Below are positions 1 through 6,647 of a stretch of DNA of 10,807 nucleotides, piece after piece. The notes under the pieces are model-generated. The model worked only from the letters and a program-made list of their open reading frames with translations. It was not told the origin of the DNA and did not search any database. Positions within the stretch are counted from its first letter, which is position 1; each line of letters opens with the position of its first letter. Both the position numbers and the translations under genes were made by a program. Origin of the DNA: Bacteroidales bacterium (lineage in GTDB: Bacteria; Bacteroidota; Bacteroidia; Bacteroidales; VadinHA17); NCBI GenBank assembly GCA_030692905.1, contig JAUYBT010000069.1, positions 1 to 10,807 on the forward strand, read 5' to 3'.

Positions 1-49
1 AGCTCATAGAATGTGATTGTTAATTGCTATTACTGGATGGGAGGGAAGG

Positions 50-79
50 ATTGCTTCTCCCGCTTAGCGGGATCGCAAT
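50..79. repeat. REP-like imperfect palindrome
   Basis: ATTGC (50-54) pairs with GCAAT (75-79), and CCCGC (59-63) pairs with GCGGG (67-71) around a TTA loop. The middle (TTCT/ATC) is mismatched. The sequence resembles the dispersed 'cattgcga...gaagcaat' extragenic palindromes common between genes in many bacterial genomes. That family assignment is from memory; the palindrome itself is seen directly. It lies in the non-coding flank of the IS110 element. The rest of 1-246 holds no gene I can support. Confidence 0.6.
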
Positions 80-140
80 GACACTACAAGTAAGGTTAAT
101 TCTGGTCTGGAGTTGCAGCGCATTTTATAAAGTAAACGGT

Positions 141-246
141 CATTTCGAGTCCCCATACAAATTTGCACACCAAGTTTTATGACAACTGTAATATTAAAAT
201 ATTCCTATTGCTTGAAGTGGAGATTCCTCATTTCGCCTCCCCTTCG
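141..246. repeat. REP-like fragments in the right flank of the IS
   Basis: A 'tcatttcgag' motif (about 141-150) and, further on, a 'gtggagattcctcatttcgcctccccttcg' type stretch (about 217-246) look like halves of a dispersed repeat of the tcatt-cgag-gaatct kind. They are separated by about 65 AT-rich bases. The second stretch directly abuts the inferred right end of the IS110 element, so it is part of the DNA the element joined to. I see no coding sequence here. The repeat assignment is inference by resemblance. Confidence 0.4.
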
Positions 247-257
247 ATTACTATGGT

Positions 258-1265
258 TTATCCAAATTTATAACAATAAATTTTTTCATACTCTCTGTCT
301 TGGTTTATACAGGCAAAAATTCTCAACACGAGTTTGTTTCTTATAGCATTTATCACACTCATTTTATTTTTGCCTTCGGCTACCTTACGATTATAATATT
401 CTTGTAAATCTCCTTGCATTTGTATTGTTGATAATGCTGCCATATGAAGCAATGTTTTAATGTTTTTGTTAGCCATTTGCGACACTCTGGTTCTACCTCT
501 TACGCTGGATCCAGAACTGTGTTCGAACGGGACCACTCCACTGTAGCATGCGTACTTTTTAGGGTTATTTATATTAATAAACTCATTAGTAGTTACTAAT
601 ATATAAGAAGCTGTTACAAAACCTATTCCATTTACACTGGTAATGATTTTGTACATACGATTCAACTTTTCATCTTCTTTTAATAGCCCCAAAATTTCTT
701 CTTCTATGGCTTCTATTTGGTTATCAATAACAATAACTGTCTTAGAGGTGTACTTGTTGAGACTGCTCATTATATCTTTATCCAGGAACTTTCTTTGTTC
801 CTGATTAGCTGTATTTAGCTGTTTTTTCGCTTTTATAAGCCTCGATCGTTGAGATAATAATGCTGCGATTCTTTCAATCACTTTTCTTGGTGCTTTCCAT
901 AATCTGATTTGATGTCGGTTTGTAAAAGCATACATTGCGATCCGGGCACTATCAACCTTATCGTTTTTACCGCGAACCATCCCTAAGGTTTTTCGAATAT
1001 GAACTCCTGATTCCAACCACATTTTACCTTGTTGACTCTGAAGCCATTTTACCAAAGGAAGATTGTACATTCCTGTGTGTTCCATACAAAAGATTGTATC
1101 ATCAACTGTGGCCCCAAAAGCCTTCATAATCTTGTTTACGGTTGATTTTATCTCTTTAGTAATATTTTTAATACAGTAGTGCTGGATATCTTTCCCATCA
1201 ACCACTACACTAAAATCTAGTGTATCTTTTGATACATCAATACCAATAAAATGTTTAATTTGCAT
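258..1265 (-). CDS. IS110-family transposase (DEDD recombinase)
   Basis: This 335-residue protein has both halves of an IS110 transposase and is close to the usual family length, so it looks intact. The N-terminal RuvC-like DEDD domain (about 5-160) starts with IGIDVSKDTLDFSV. Likely acidic residues are D10, E62 (CMEHTGMY), D102 and D105 (GKNDKVDSARIA). The middle (about 140-200) is charged and probably coiled-coil. The C-terminal Transposase_20 domain (about 205-290) contains SVNGIGFVTAS and the HSSGSSVRGR stretch, where a serine (probably S251 in SG) is expected to be the nucleophile. In this family the enzyme excises and inserts the element as a circle, guided by a bridge RNA from the non-coding end. 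Here the candidate RNA lies directly upstream, the arrangement of the IS110 group proper rather than IS1111. The ATG at 1265 gives the canonical N-terminus; 'aaaaagaa' precedes it. Confidence 0.93.
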   Translation of the reverse strand: MQIKHFIGIDVSKDTLDFSVVVDGKDIQHYCIKNITKEIKSTVNKIMKAFGATVDDTIFCMEHTGMYNLPLVKWLQSQQGKMWLESGVHIRKTLGMVRGKNDKVDSARIAMYAFTNRHQIRLWKAPRKVIERIAALLSQRSRLIKAKKQLNTANQEQRKFLDKDIMSSLNKYTSKTVIVIDNQIEAIEEEILGLLKEDEKLNRMYKIITSVNGIGFVTASYILVTTNEFININNPKKYACYSGVVPFEHSSGSSVRGRTRVSQMANKNIKTLLHMAALSTIQMQGDLQEYYNRKVAEGKNKMSVINAIRNKLVLRIFACINQDREYEKIYCYKFG

Positions 1266-1300
1266 ACGCGTTCTTTTTAAATTTAAGAATGAATCAACAC

Positions 1301-1438
1301 TTATTGAACACTTTCAAAGCCTTGTATAAAGGGTCTTACCCAAATTACTATTTGAAGCTTGTTCAATAAAACCAGTAGTGGATTGTATCGAAGGCTAGGT
1401 CTCTTCCCTGGCTTCGCTCATAATGCGCCACTACTGGT
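1301..1438 (-). ncRNA. Candidate bridge RNA of the IS110 element
   Basis: Reading the minus strand from 1438 down, two modules follow one another. Module 1 (target-binding-like) has a perfect 11-bp outer stem (1428-1438 with 1371-1381, ACCAGTAGTGG), then an asymmetric internal loop. Inside it is a hairpin made of CGAAG/CTTCG (1412-1416 with 1389-1393) and a 5-bp stem with one G-U (1407-1411 with 1395-1399). Module 2 (donor-binding-like) has a perfect 9-bp stem TTATTGAAC (1361-1369 with 1301-1309), a 6-bp stem TTCAAA/TTTGAA (1351-1356 with 1313-1318), an internal loop with arms at 1342-1350 and 1319-1330, and a GGGT-AAG-ACCC cap (1331-1341). Two tandem stem/loop/hairpin modules upstream of an IS110 transposase are the known bridge-RNA plan. 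Exact RNA ends are unknown; a further 5' stem-loop is not evident. Confidence 0.72.
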
Positions 1439-1570
1439 GTTGATTTATCAGCATATTAATACATTTCAATAAAAAAAGAACAAAAAGGAAAAATTTTCAT
1501 CGTCATTAAAATTTTAAATCATAATTAGGGGGTAAATCTAAAGGCTTTGCTCAGGGCTTCGGCTCCATTC

Positions 1571-1601
1571 GGAATTGTCATTCCGAGCGCCAGCGAGGAA
1601 T
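1571..1601. repeat. REP-like palindrome left of the IS
   Basis: ATTCC (1580-1584) and GGAAT (1597-1601) flank a GC-rich imperfect core, and GGAAT (1571-1575) can alternatively pair with the same ATTCC. The 'gtcattccgagcg..agcgaggaatct' wording resembles a dispersed intergenic repeat frequent in Bacteroidota. It lies in the non-coding stretch between the IS110 element and the transposase remnant. Otherwise 1466-1737 is AT-rich and I see no gene in it. Confidence 0.55.
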
Positions 1602-1737
1602 CTCATACTTCCTTTTCTGTATCACTAAATCATTACTTTTAATTGAAACTCATCGCAGCAACTATGAGTCTTTAATGCCCATCGTACAATTATACTTTAA
1701 CCAACCCGGATTTGATTTTATTACTGATTGACGACAC

Positions 1738-1899
1738 TCATATTTTTAGGATTTTCAACAAGAAGTTGTTATCCCATCCAGCTTTAAGCCTTTTTGTTCT
1801 GAGGCTCAACTTTTTTGAGTCTTCTTGTTTAAGTAGGTTCAAGACTATTTTTCTTACGATTGCAAAATTTTGTGCGGAGTTTTTATCACGCTTTCTCTG
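1738..1899 (-). pseudogene. Remnant of an ISAs1-like transposase (C-terminus)
   Basis: The minus strand encodes about 53 residues ending in a TGA stop (1740-1738). They include KNSAQNFAIVRKIVLNLLK and, near the end, KRLKAGWDNNFLLKILKI. This matches the C-terminal pattern of ISAs1-family / H-repeat transposases (like E. coli YhhI): a basic stretch, N-A-x-x-F-x-x-I/V-R, a hydrophobic helix, then a K/R-rich segment followed by D-x-N/D-(Y/F)-L. The frame stays open upstream to a TAG at 1975-1977, but those residues no longer resemble the family, and the expected 'HW.LDV..ED' motif before it is not legible in any frame. There is no start codon and no N-terminal or DDE portion. I read it as a truncated, frameshifted relic; family assignment is from memory of conserved motifs. 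Confidence 0.55.
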
Positions 1900-2213
1900 C
1901 ACCAGCAATGTCGGTGATGAGTATACACTAACACCTGAGTTTAAGGTGGTTGCTGTTGATTTTAAAAAGTCCTTCTATGGGCAGTTAAAAAAGGCAGAAT
2001 GTGGCATTTAAGCCATTTCCCAACACTTCATGGGAAAAGAGAAGGAGGTCCAAAAAATAATTCAATTCACTAAAAAACATATAAAATATAGAAATAGGCA
2101 TTAAAAAATGGGGGGGGTGTTGATAAAAAAACGTATAAAAAATAAATATAATAGATAAAAAATAGAGTGTATATTAAAAAATAGCTATTTTTGTAAAAAA
2201 AATATTTATAAAA
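1900..2213. other. Non-coding AT-rich region upstream of glnN
   Basis: No gene is supported here. The stretch begins in degenerate sequence next to the transposase remnant. It contains a small hairpin (TTTCCCA 2016-2022 with TGGGAAA 2031-2037, 8-base loop) and an eight-G run (2110-2117). It then becomes very A/T rich up to the glnN start, where the candidate promoter lies. Confidence 0.6.
2186..2193 (+). promoter_or_regulatory. Candidate Bacteroidota -7 promoter box for glnN
   Basis: TATTTTTG fits the Bacteroidota -7 consensus TAnnTTTG exactly. It sits 20 bases before the glnN ATG, giving a short A-rich leader. No clear TTG -33 element is seen about 20 bases upstream, so the call rests on one box in AT-rich DNA where chance matches are easy. 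Confidence 0.4.
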
Positions 2214-4406
2214 ATGGCAGAACTCAGATTTAGTGCATTAAGAGAGGTATTCAACAGGGACCCCGTTAAAGTTACTACACCATCGAAAATTGTATCCGAA
2301 TACTTCGGAGAAAATGTTTTTGATCTTCAAAAAATGGAGCATTACCTGTCCAAGGAGGCATATAAAGTAGTGAAACGTGCTATTAATGAAGGTAAATCAC
2401 TGAACCGGCAGGAAGCTGACCAGGTTGCAACCGGACTTAAAGCGTGGGCTATCGGGAAAGGAGTTACACATTATACTCACTGGTTTCACCCTCTTACAGA
2501 CGGAACAGCAGAAAAACATGACGGATTCATTGAGGTTGGAGACAACGGGCAGATCGTTGAAAATTTTTCCGGAGAAGTTCTTGTTCAATCAGAACCGGAT
2601 GCTTCAAGTTTCCCAAGCGGGGGTATCCGTAATACATTTGAAGCCAGAGGATACACTGCATGGGATGTTTCTTCACCTGTTTTTATTGTCGGGACCACCC
2701 TTTGTATACCAACAATATTTGTATCATATACAGGAGAGGCTCTTGATTACAAGGCACCACTTCTGAAGGCTTTGTCAGAACTTGATAGAGCTGCTGTTGA
2801 GGTTTGCCAGTATTTCGATAAAGATGTAAACAAGGTAATAGGTACCCTCGGGATCGAACAGGAGTATTTTCTTATCGATGAAGCACTATATTATGCCCGA
2901 CCCGATCTAATGCTTGCTGAAAGAACCCTTATGGGTCATCAGTCATCTAAAGATCAGCAGCTTTCTGACCATTATTTCGGATCCATTCCGGAAAGAGTGA
3001 TGTCTTTTATGGAAGATTTTGAGTGCGAGTCTTATAAGCTTGGAATTCCTGTTAAAACACGTCATAATGAAGTGGCCCCGAATCAGTTCGAATGTGCCCC
3101 GATCTTTGAGGAGGTAAACCTTGCAGTTGATCATAATCAGCTGCTTATGGATATAATGAAGAGGGTTGCCCGCAAACATAAATTCAGAGTTTTATTTCAC
3201 GAGAAACCATTTGCCGGAATAAACGGTTCAGGGAAACACAATAACTGGTCGATGGCTACCAACACAGGAGTTAATCTTTTATCTCCCGGGAAAAACCCGA
3301 AAACAAATCTTCAGTTCCTTACTTTTCTTGTAAATGTCATTAAGGCTGTCAATGATAACAATGAAGTTCTCAGAGCATCAGTAATGAACGAGTCAAACTC
3401 TTACCGGCTTGGGGGTCATGAGGCTCCTCCGACAATAATCTCTGTCTTCGTGGGTACTTACCTGACAAACATGCTTGAGAATATTGCAAGAAAAGTGACT
3501 GATAGGAAGATGACCCCGGCTCAAAAGACGGAACTTAAACTGGGAATTGGTAAAATACCTGAAATTCTGCTCGACAATACCGACAGGAACCGGACTTCTC
3601 CTTTTGCTTTCACCGGCAACAGGTTTGAGTTCAGGGCTGTAGGTTCCTCAGCTAATTGCAGCGCATCCATGATAGTCCTGAATGCTGCTGTAGCTCACCA
3701 GCTGACACAATTTAAAAAAGATGTTGATCTCATTATTATTAAAAAGGGAAGAAACAAGGATGAGGCCATTTTTCAGGTGCTGAAGAAATACATTCTTGAG
3801 TCGGAACGGGTGTTATTTGAAGGCGATGGCTACAGTAAGGAATGGCATCAGGAAGCACAGGAAAGAGGCCTTTCCAATATTGTCAGCGTTCCTGAATCAA
3901 TCAGCCGTTATCTCACTGAAAAATCCAGGGATGTACTTATTGGAACAGGTATCTTTACCGATAAAGAACTAGAAAGCCGCGTAGAAGTCGAATATGAGAA
4001 ATTCACTAAGAAGGTCCAGATTGAAGCCCGCGTTCTGGGTGATCTTGCTATCAATCACATCGTTCCGACTGCTATCAGATATATGACATCTCTTTTAGAT
4101 AACGTTAAAAGTCTTAAGGAGGTTTTTAATGATATTGAGTTTGAAAGACTTGCAGGCGCCCGCAAAGAGGTGATAGTGACTATCTCAGATCATATATCAA
4201 ATATCAAGAAACTGGTCAATGAGATGATCGAGGAACGTAAAAAGGCTAATGTGATTGAGGGCTCTTATAAAATGGCGTTAGCTTATGAAAATAATGTTAA
4301 ACCTTACCTGGAAGAGATCCGTACGCATATCGACAAACTTGAACTCATTGTTGATAATGAGATATGGCCGCTTCCCAAATACAGGGAATTACTTTTCACA
4401 AGATAA
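2214..4406 (+). CDS. glnN: Type III glutamine synthetase (GSIII)
   Basis: Catalyses ATP-dependent condensation of ammonia and glutamate to glutamine in the cytoplasm, the entry point of ammonium assimilation. The length of 730 residues is typical of GSIII and much longer than GSI or GSII. The start MAELRFSALREVF is the usual GSIII N-terminus. Visible motifs in order: the N-terminal GSIII block around 129-152 (PDASSFPSGGIRNTFEARGY), GIEQEYFLID, RHNEVAPNQFE, the ATP/metal region HEKPFAGINGSGKHNN from H329, and NRTSPFAFTGNRFEFRAVGS near 459-478. The C-terminal 150 residues are charged and helical, as in the family. It stands alone between a candidate promoter (2186) and a terminator (4440), so it is probably monocistronic. 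No GlnB/GlnK or ammonium transporter gene lies beside it. No strong Shine-Dalgarno precedes the ATG, as is common in Bacteroidota. Nothing suggests truncation. Confidence 0.97.
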   Translation: MAELRFSALREVFNRDPVKVTTPSKIVSEYFGENVFDLQKMEHYLSKEAYKVVKRAINEGKSLNRQEADQVATGLKAWAIGKGVTHYTHWFHPLTDGTAEKHDGFIEVGDNGQIVENFSGEVLVQSEPDASSFPSGGIRNTFEARGYTAWDVSSPVFIVGTTLCIPTIFVSYTGEALDYKAPLLKALSELDRAAVEVCQYFDKDVNKVIGTLGIEQEYFLIDEALYYARPDLMLAERTLMGHQSSKDQQLSDHYFGSIPERVMSFMEDFECESYKLGIPVKTRHNEVAPNQFECAPIFEEVNLAVDHNQLLMDIMKRVARKHKFRVLFHEKPFAGINGSGKHNNWSMATNTGVNLLSPGKNPKTNLQFLTFLVNVIKAVNDNNEVLRASVMNESNSYRLGGHEAPPTIISVFVGTYLTNMLENIARKVTDRKMTPAQKTELKLGIGKIPEILLDNTDRNRTSPFAFTGNRFEFRAVGSSANCSASMIVLNAAVAHQLTQFKKDVDLIIIKKGRNKDEAIFQVLKKYILESERVLFEGDGYSKEWHQEAQERGLSNIVSVPESISRYLTEKSRDVLIGTGIFTDKELESRVEVEYEKFTKKVQIEARVLGDLAINHIVPTAIRYMTSLLDNVKSLKEVFNDIEFERLAGARKEVIVTISDHISNIKKLVNEMIEERKKANVIEGSYKMALAYENNVKPYLEEIRTHIDKLELIVDNEIWPLPKYRELLFTR

Positions 4407-4439
4407 AGGTTGGTTAGTTTTTTTTCATGCTTTGAGTAG

Positions 4440-4467
4440 AAGGATTCCTGATTCAGGGATCCTTTTT
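4440..4467 (+). terminator. Rho-independent terminator after glnN
   Basis: AAGGATTCCTG (4440-4450) pairs with CAGGGATCCTT (4454-4464) over 11 bp with one G-U, a 3-base loop and a T run (4463-4467). It lies 34 bases past the glnN stop. Confidence 0.85.
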
Positions 4468-4557
4468 AATTATAATAATTGTGGAGTGGCCACGTTAATT
4501 ATTATTACCAGAATTACTTAAATTGATTACTTTTATGGTCAAATTGAAGGCAGAATT

Positions 4558-6543
4558 ATGAAACGATTATTATTGCTGATCATAATGTTGATTATTGTAA
4601 CTTCTCCGGAAGTTACAGCACAGAAGCGAAAAGCAGAGAGAGCCTATTCCTCCTTCAGTGCCGGGGAGTATTTCGATGCGATAGATCAGTTTAAGAATAC
4701 ATATTCAAAAACCAAGAAAACGGATAAAAATTCAAGAACCGAACTGGTGTTTATGATTGCCGAATGTTACCGCATGATCAATGATCCGAAAAATGCCGAG
4801 ACATGGTACAAACTGGCAGTTAAATCCTCATATTCAAAACCCGAAGCCCAGTATTGGCTTGCGGAATCACTGAAGAAAAACGGTAAGCACCAGATGGCAA
4901 TTGATGAATTTAAAAAATATAAACAGGTAGCTCCGTCAGATGCCAAGGCTGACCAGGAGATACGTGCCTGTGAGTTGGCTCTTGAATGGCTGAGGAACCC
5001 TGAAGCATATAAGGTTGATGAACTTAAAGACATAAACTCAAAAGAGTCTGATTTCAGCCCGGCCTACGGACGCGATGATTTTGGACTGATTTATTTTACA
5101 TCCTCACGCGATGATGCGGCTGGTAATAAAACCCATGGTGCAACCGGTCAGAATTATACAGATATCTTCGAAAGCCGGATTGATAAAAAATCAAAATGGA
5201 GCACCCCTGTTCCTGTCGAAGTCATCAACAGTGAGTTCGAAGAAGGAACTCCTTCATTTTCATCTGATTATAAAGAGCTCTATTTTACAAGGTGTGAAGC
5301 GGGAAAACGCGAAAAAAAGGGTTGTGTAATTATGTACTCAAAAAAAACAGGCGATAAATGGAGCGATCCTAAAAATATCGGAATTCTGCCCGATTCAGTC
5401 GTAGCTGCACATCCTTCACTGTCTTCTGACGGCTCAACATTGTATTTTGTATCGGATATCGCAGGTGGTTTTGGTAAAAAAGATATCTGGAAGGTAACAA
5501 AGGCCAATGGAGGAGGAGCCTGGTCAAAACCGGTAAATCTTGGTCCGGATATTAATACCCCGGGCGATGAACTCTTTCCATATGTCAGAGAAGATGGCAC
5601 ATTATACTTTTCGTCCGATGGGCTGATAGGAATGGGGGGCCTCGATATTTTTAAAGCAAAACCGCAACCTGACGGAAGCTGTGTGGTGCAGAATATGAAA
5701 CCACCGGTTAACAGTTTTGCCGATGATTTTGGTATCACATACGAGAACGGAAATGAACGTGGAATATTCAGTTCAACCCGGAAAGGAAAAGGTAATGACG
5801 AATTGTATTCTTTTGAGTTGCCACCTTTGAAATTCAATGTTACAGGACTTGTTAAAGACGAAAAAACCGGGACAGCAATTACCAGTTCTCTTGTTCAACT
5901 TATTGCAAGCGATGGATCGAACCTTCAGGCCGAGACAGGTACCGGGGGGGATTTCAAATTTGCTCTCAAAGCCGATGTTGACTATATTTTCCTTGCCTCA
6001 AAAAGAGGTTACCTTAACGGAAAAGAGAAAGAGACAACCAAGGGACAGGAGAAGAGCCGCGAATTCATGGTTACTATCCTGCTTACAGCAATCGATAAAC
6101 CAATCGAACTTCCCAATATTCTGTACGACTTTGGTAAATGGGACCTTAGACCGGAATCGATGGTTTCGCTCGACAAACTTGTTGAAACACTTATTGACAA
6201 CGAGAATGTGACAATCGAACTTATGTCGCATACCGACTCGCGTGATACAGAAGAATATAATCAGGATCTCTCACAAAAGAGAGCCCAGGTTGTTGTTCAG
6301 TATCTTATCGATAAAGAGATTGAGCCTCAACGACTGTTGCCTAAAGGTTATGGTGAATCAACACCGAAAATTGTTGACTCTGAAATAGTGAAACAAAATC
6401 CATTCCTGAAAATGGGTACTGCCCTTACAGAGCAATACATTAATACCCTTGCAAACGATGAACAGAAAGAGATTGCCCATCAGATAAACCGAAGAACCGA
6501 ATTCAGGGTACTGAGAACGGATTATGAGTCGCCGAAAAAATAG
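4558..6543 (+). CDS. PorE-like outer-membrane-associated protein (TPR, PD40, regulatory domain, OmpA)
   Basis: This 661-residue exported protein has four parts. A signal peptide (1-21, cut before Q22 in VTAQ) leads into TPR-type helices to about 150. PD40/WD40-like beta-propeller blades follow to about 420, with recurring LYF-T/S-S and a GGxGKKDIW / GMGGLDIF motif. A carboxypeptidase-regulatory-like beta-sandwich (about 426-512) precedes a C-terminal OmpA peptidoglycan-binding domain (about 516-655). In the OmpA part, SHTDSRD (D560) and NRRTEFRVL (R645/R646) match the usual diaminopimelate-contacting Asp and Arg; about 45 extra residues sit before the latter, as often in Bacteroidota. The order matches PorE of the type IX secretion machinery, which anchors it to peptidoglycan. 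PorE is a lipoprotein, whereas no lipobox cysteine is visible here, so this may be a paralogue. It follows the glnN terminator and seems to be its own unit. The T9SS role is inference. Confidence 0.85.
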   Translation: MKRLLLLIIMLIIVTSPEVTAQKRKAERAYSSFSAGEYFDAIDQFKNTYSKTKKTDKNSRTELVFMIAECYRMINDPKNAETWYKLAVKSSYSKPEAQYWLAESLKKNGKHQMAIDEFKKYKQVAPSDAKADQEIRACELALEWLRNPEAYKVDELKDINSKESDFSPAYGRDDFGLIYFTSSRDDAAGNKTHGATGQNYTDIFESRIDKKSKWSTPVPVEVINSEFEEGTPSFSSDYKELYFTRCEAGKREKKGCVIMYSKKTGDKWSDPKNIGILPDSVVAAHPSLSSDGSTLYFVSDIAGGFGKKDIWKVTKANGGGAWSKPVNLGPDINTPGDELFPYVREDGTLYFSSDGLIGMGGLDIFKAKPQPDGSCVVQNMKPPVNSFADDFGITYENGNERGIFSSTRKGKGNDELYSFELPPLKFNVTGLVKDEKTGTAITSSLVQLIASDGSNLQAETGTGGDFKFALKADVDYIFLASKRGYLNGKEKETTKGQEKSREFMVTILLTAIDKPIELPNILYDFGKWDLRPESMVSLDKLVETLIDNENVTIELMSHTDSRDTEEYNQDLSQKRAQVVVQYLIDKEIEPQRLLPKGYGESTPKIVDSEIVKQNPFLKMGTALTEQYINTLANDEQKEIAHQINRRTEFRVLRTDYESPKK

Positions 6544-6596
6544 CATCTCCAGGTGGGAGGGGCTTAAATATGATTATTATTTTAAATATGAACCGA

Positions 6597-6614
6597 GCCC
6601 CGACGCATCGGGGC
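6597..6614. repeat. GC-rich perfect hairpin between the PorE-like and ThuA-like genes
   Basis: GCCCCGA (6597-6603) pairs perfectly with TCGGGGC (6608-6614) around a CGCA tetraloop, within AT-rich DNA. No T run follows, so it is not a standard rho-independent terminator, though it may act as an RNA end or processing structure. It is 33 bases before the ThuA-like start. Confidence 0.6.
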
Positions 6615-6647
6615 GAGCTCCATCATACCATTAAAATCAATTATATT

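Larger units (their letters stand above)
247..1465 (-). mobile_element. IS110-family insertion sequence with bridge-RNA-like leader
   Basis: A complete IS110-family element reads on the minus strand: a left-end non-coding leader (about 1266-1465), the transposase (258-1265), and a very short right end (247-257). The right end is set by the minus-strand sequence ATAGTAATCGAAGG (254 to 241), just after the stop codon; it matches guide-like segments in the leader RNA. The left end is less certain. I place it near TGTATTAA (minus strand, 1463 to 1456), which matches 7 of 8 bases of the predicted right-donor guide. Both ends carry AAT on the minus strand (249-247 and 1465-1463), which may contain the crossover core. 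As is usual for IS110, there are no long terminal inverted repeats. Length would be about 1.22 kb. Confidence 0.75.

Noticed and set aside
1370..1440. The 11-bp inverted repeat read as a terminator or as an IS terminal repeat
   Set aside because: The 46-base interior has its own hairpin, there is no T run, and one arm lies well inside the element. A guide-RNA module explains it better.
1..1605. Possible CRISPR-like array from repeated palindromes
   Set aside because: The palindromes differ from one another, have no regular spacing, and no cas genes are present.
1712..2011. 99-residue plus-strand open frame
   Set aside because: It lies antisense over the ISAs1-like remnant, has unlikely composition (rich in F, L, C, S), matches no family I recognise and has no ribosome site.
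2041..2050. GAAGGAGGT-like ribosome site
   Set aside because: No start codon with an open frame follows at a usable distance; it is isolated in non-coding DNA.
4486..4493. GTGGCCAC perfect palindrome before the PorE-like gene
   Set aside because: Only 8 bp, with no extension or second copy seen; short palindromes of this size occur by chance.
5280..5837. 185-residue minus-strand open frame
   Set aside because: Fully antisense to the PorE-like gene, whose domains are clear; the antisense product is Pro/Ser rich, as expected of a shadow frame.
6570..6647. Upstream in-frame ATG extension of the ThuA-like gene
   Set aside because: It would bury the signal peptide 26 residues in and translate the GC hairpin; the start at 6648 gives a normal secreted protein.
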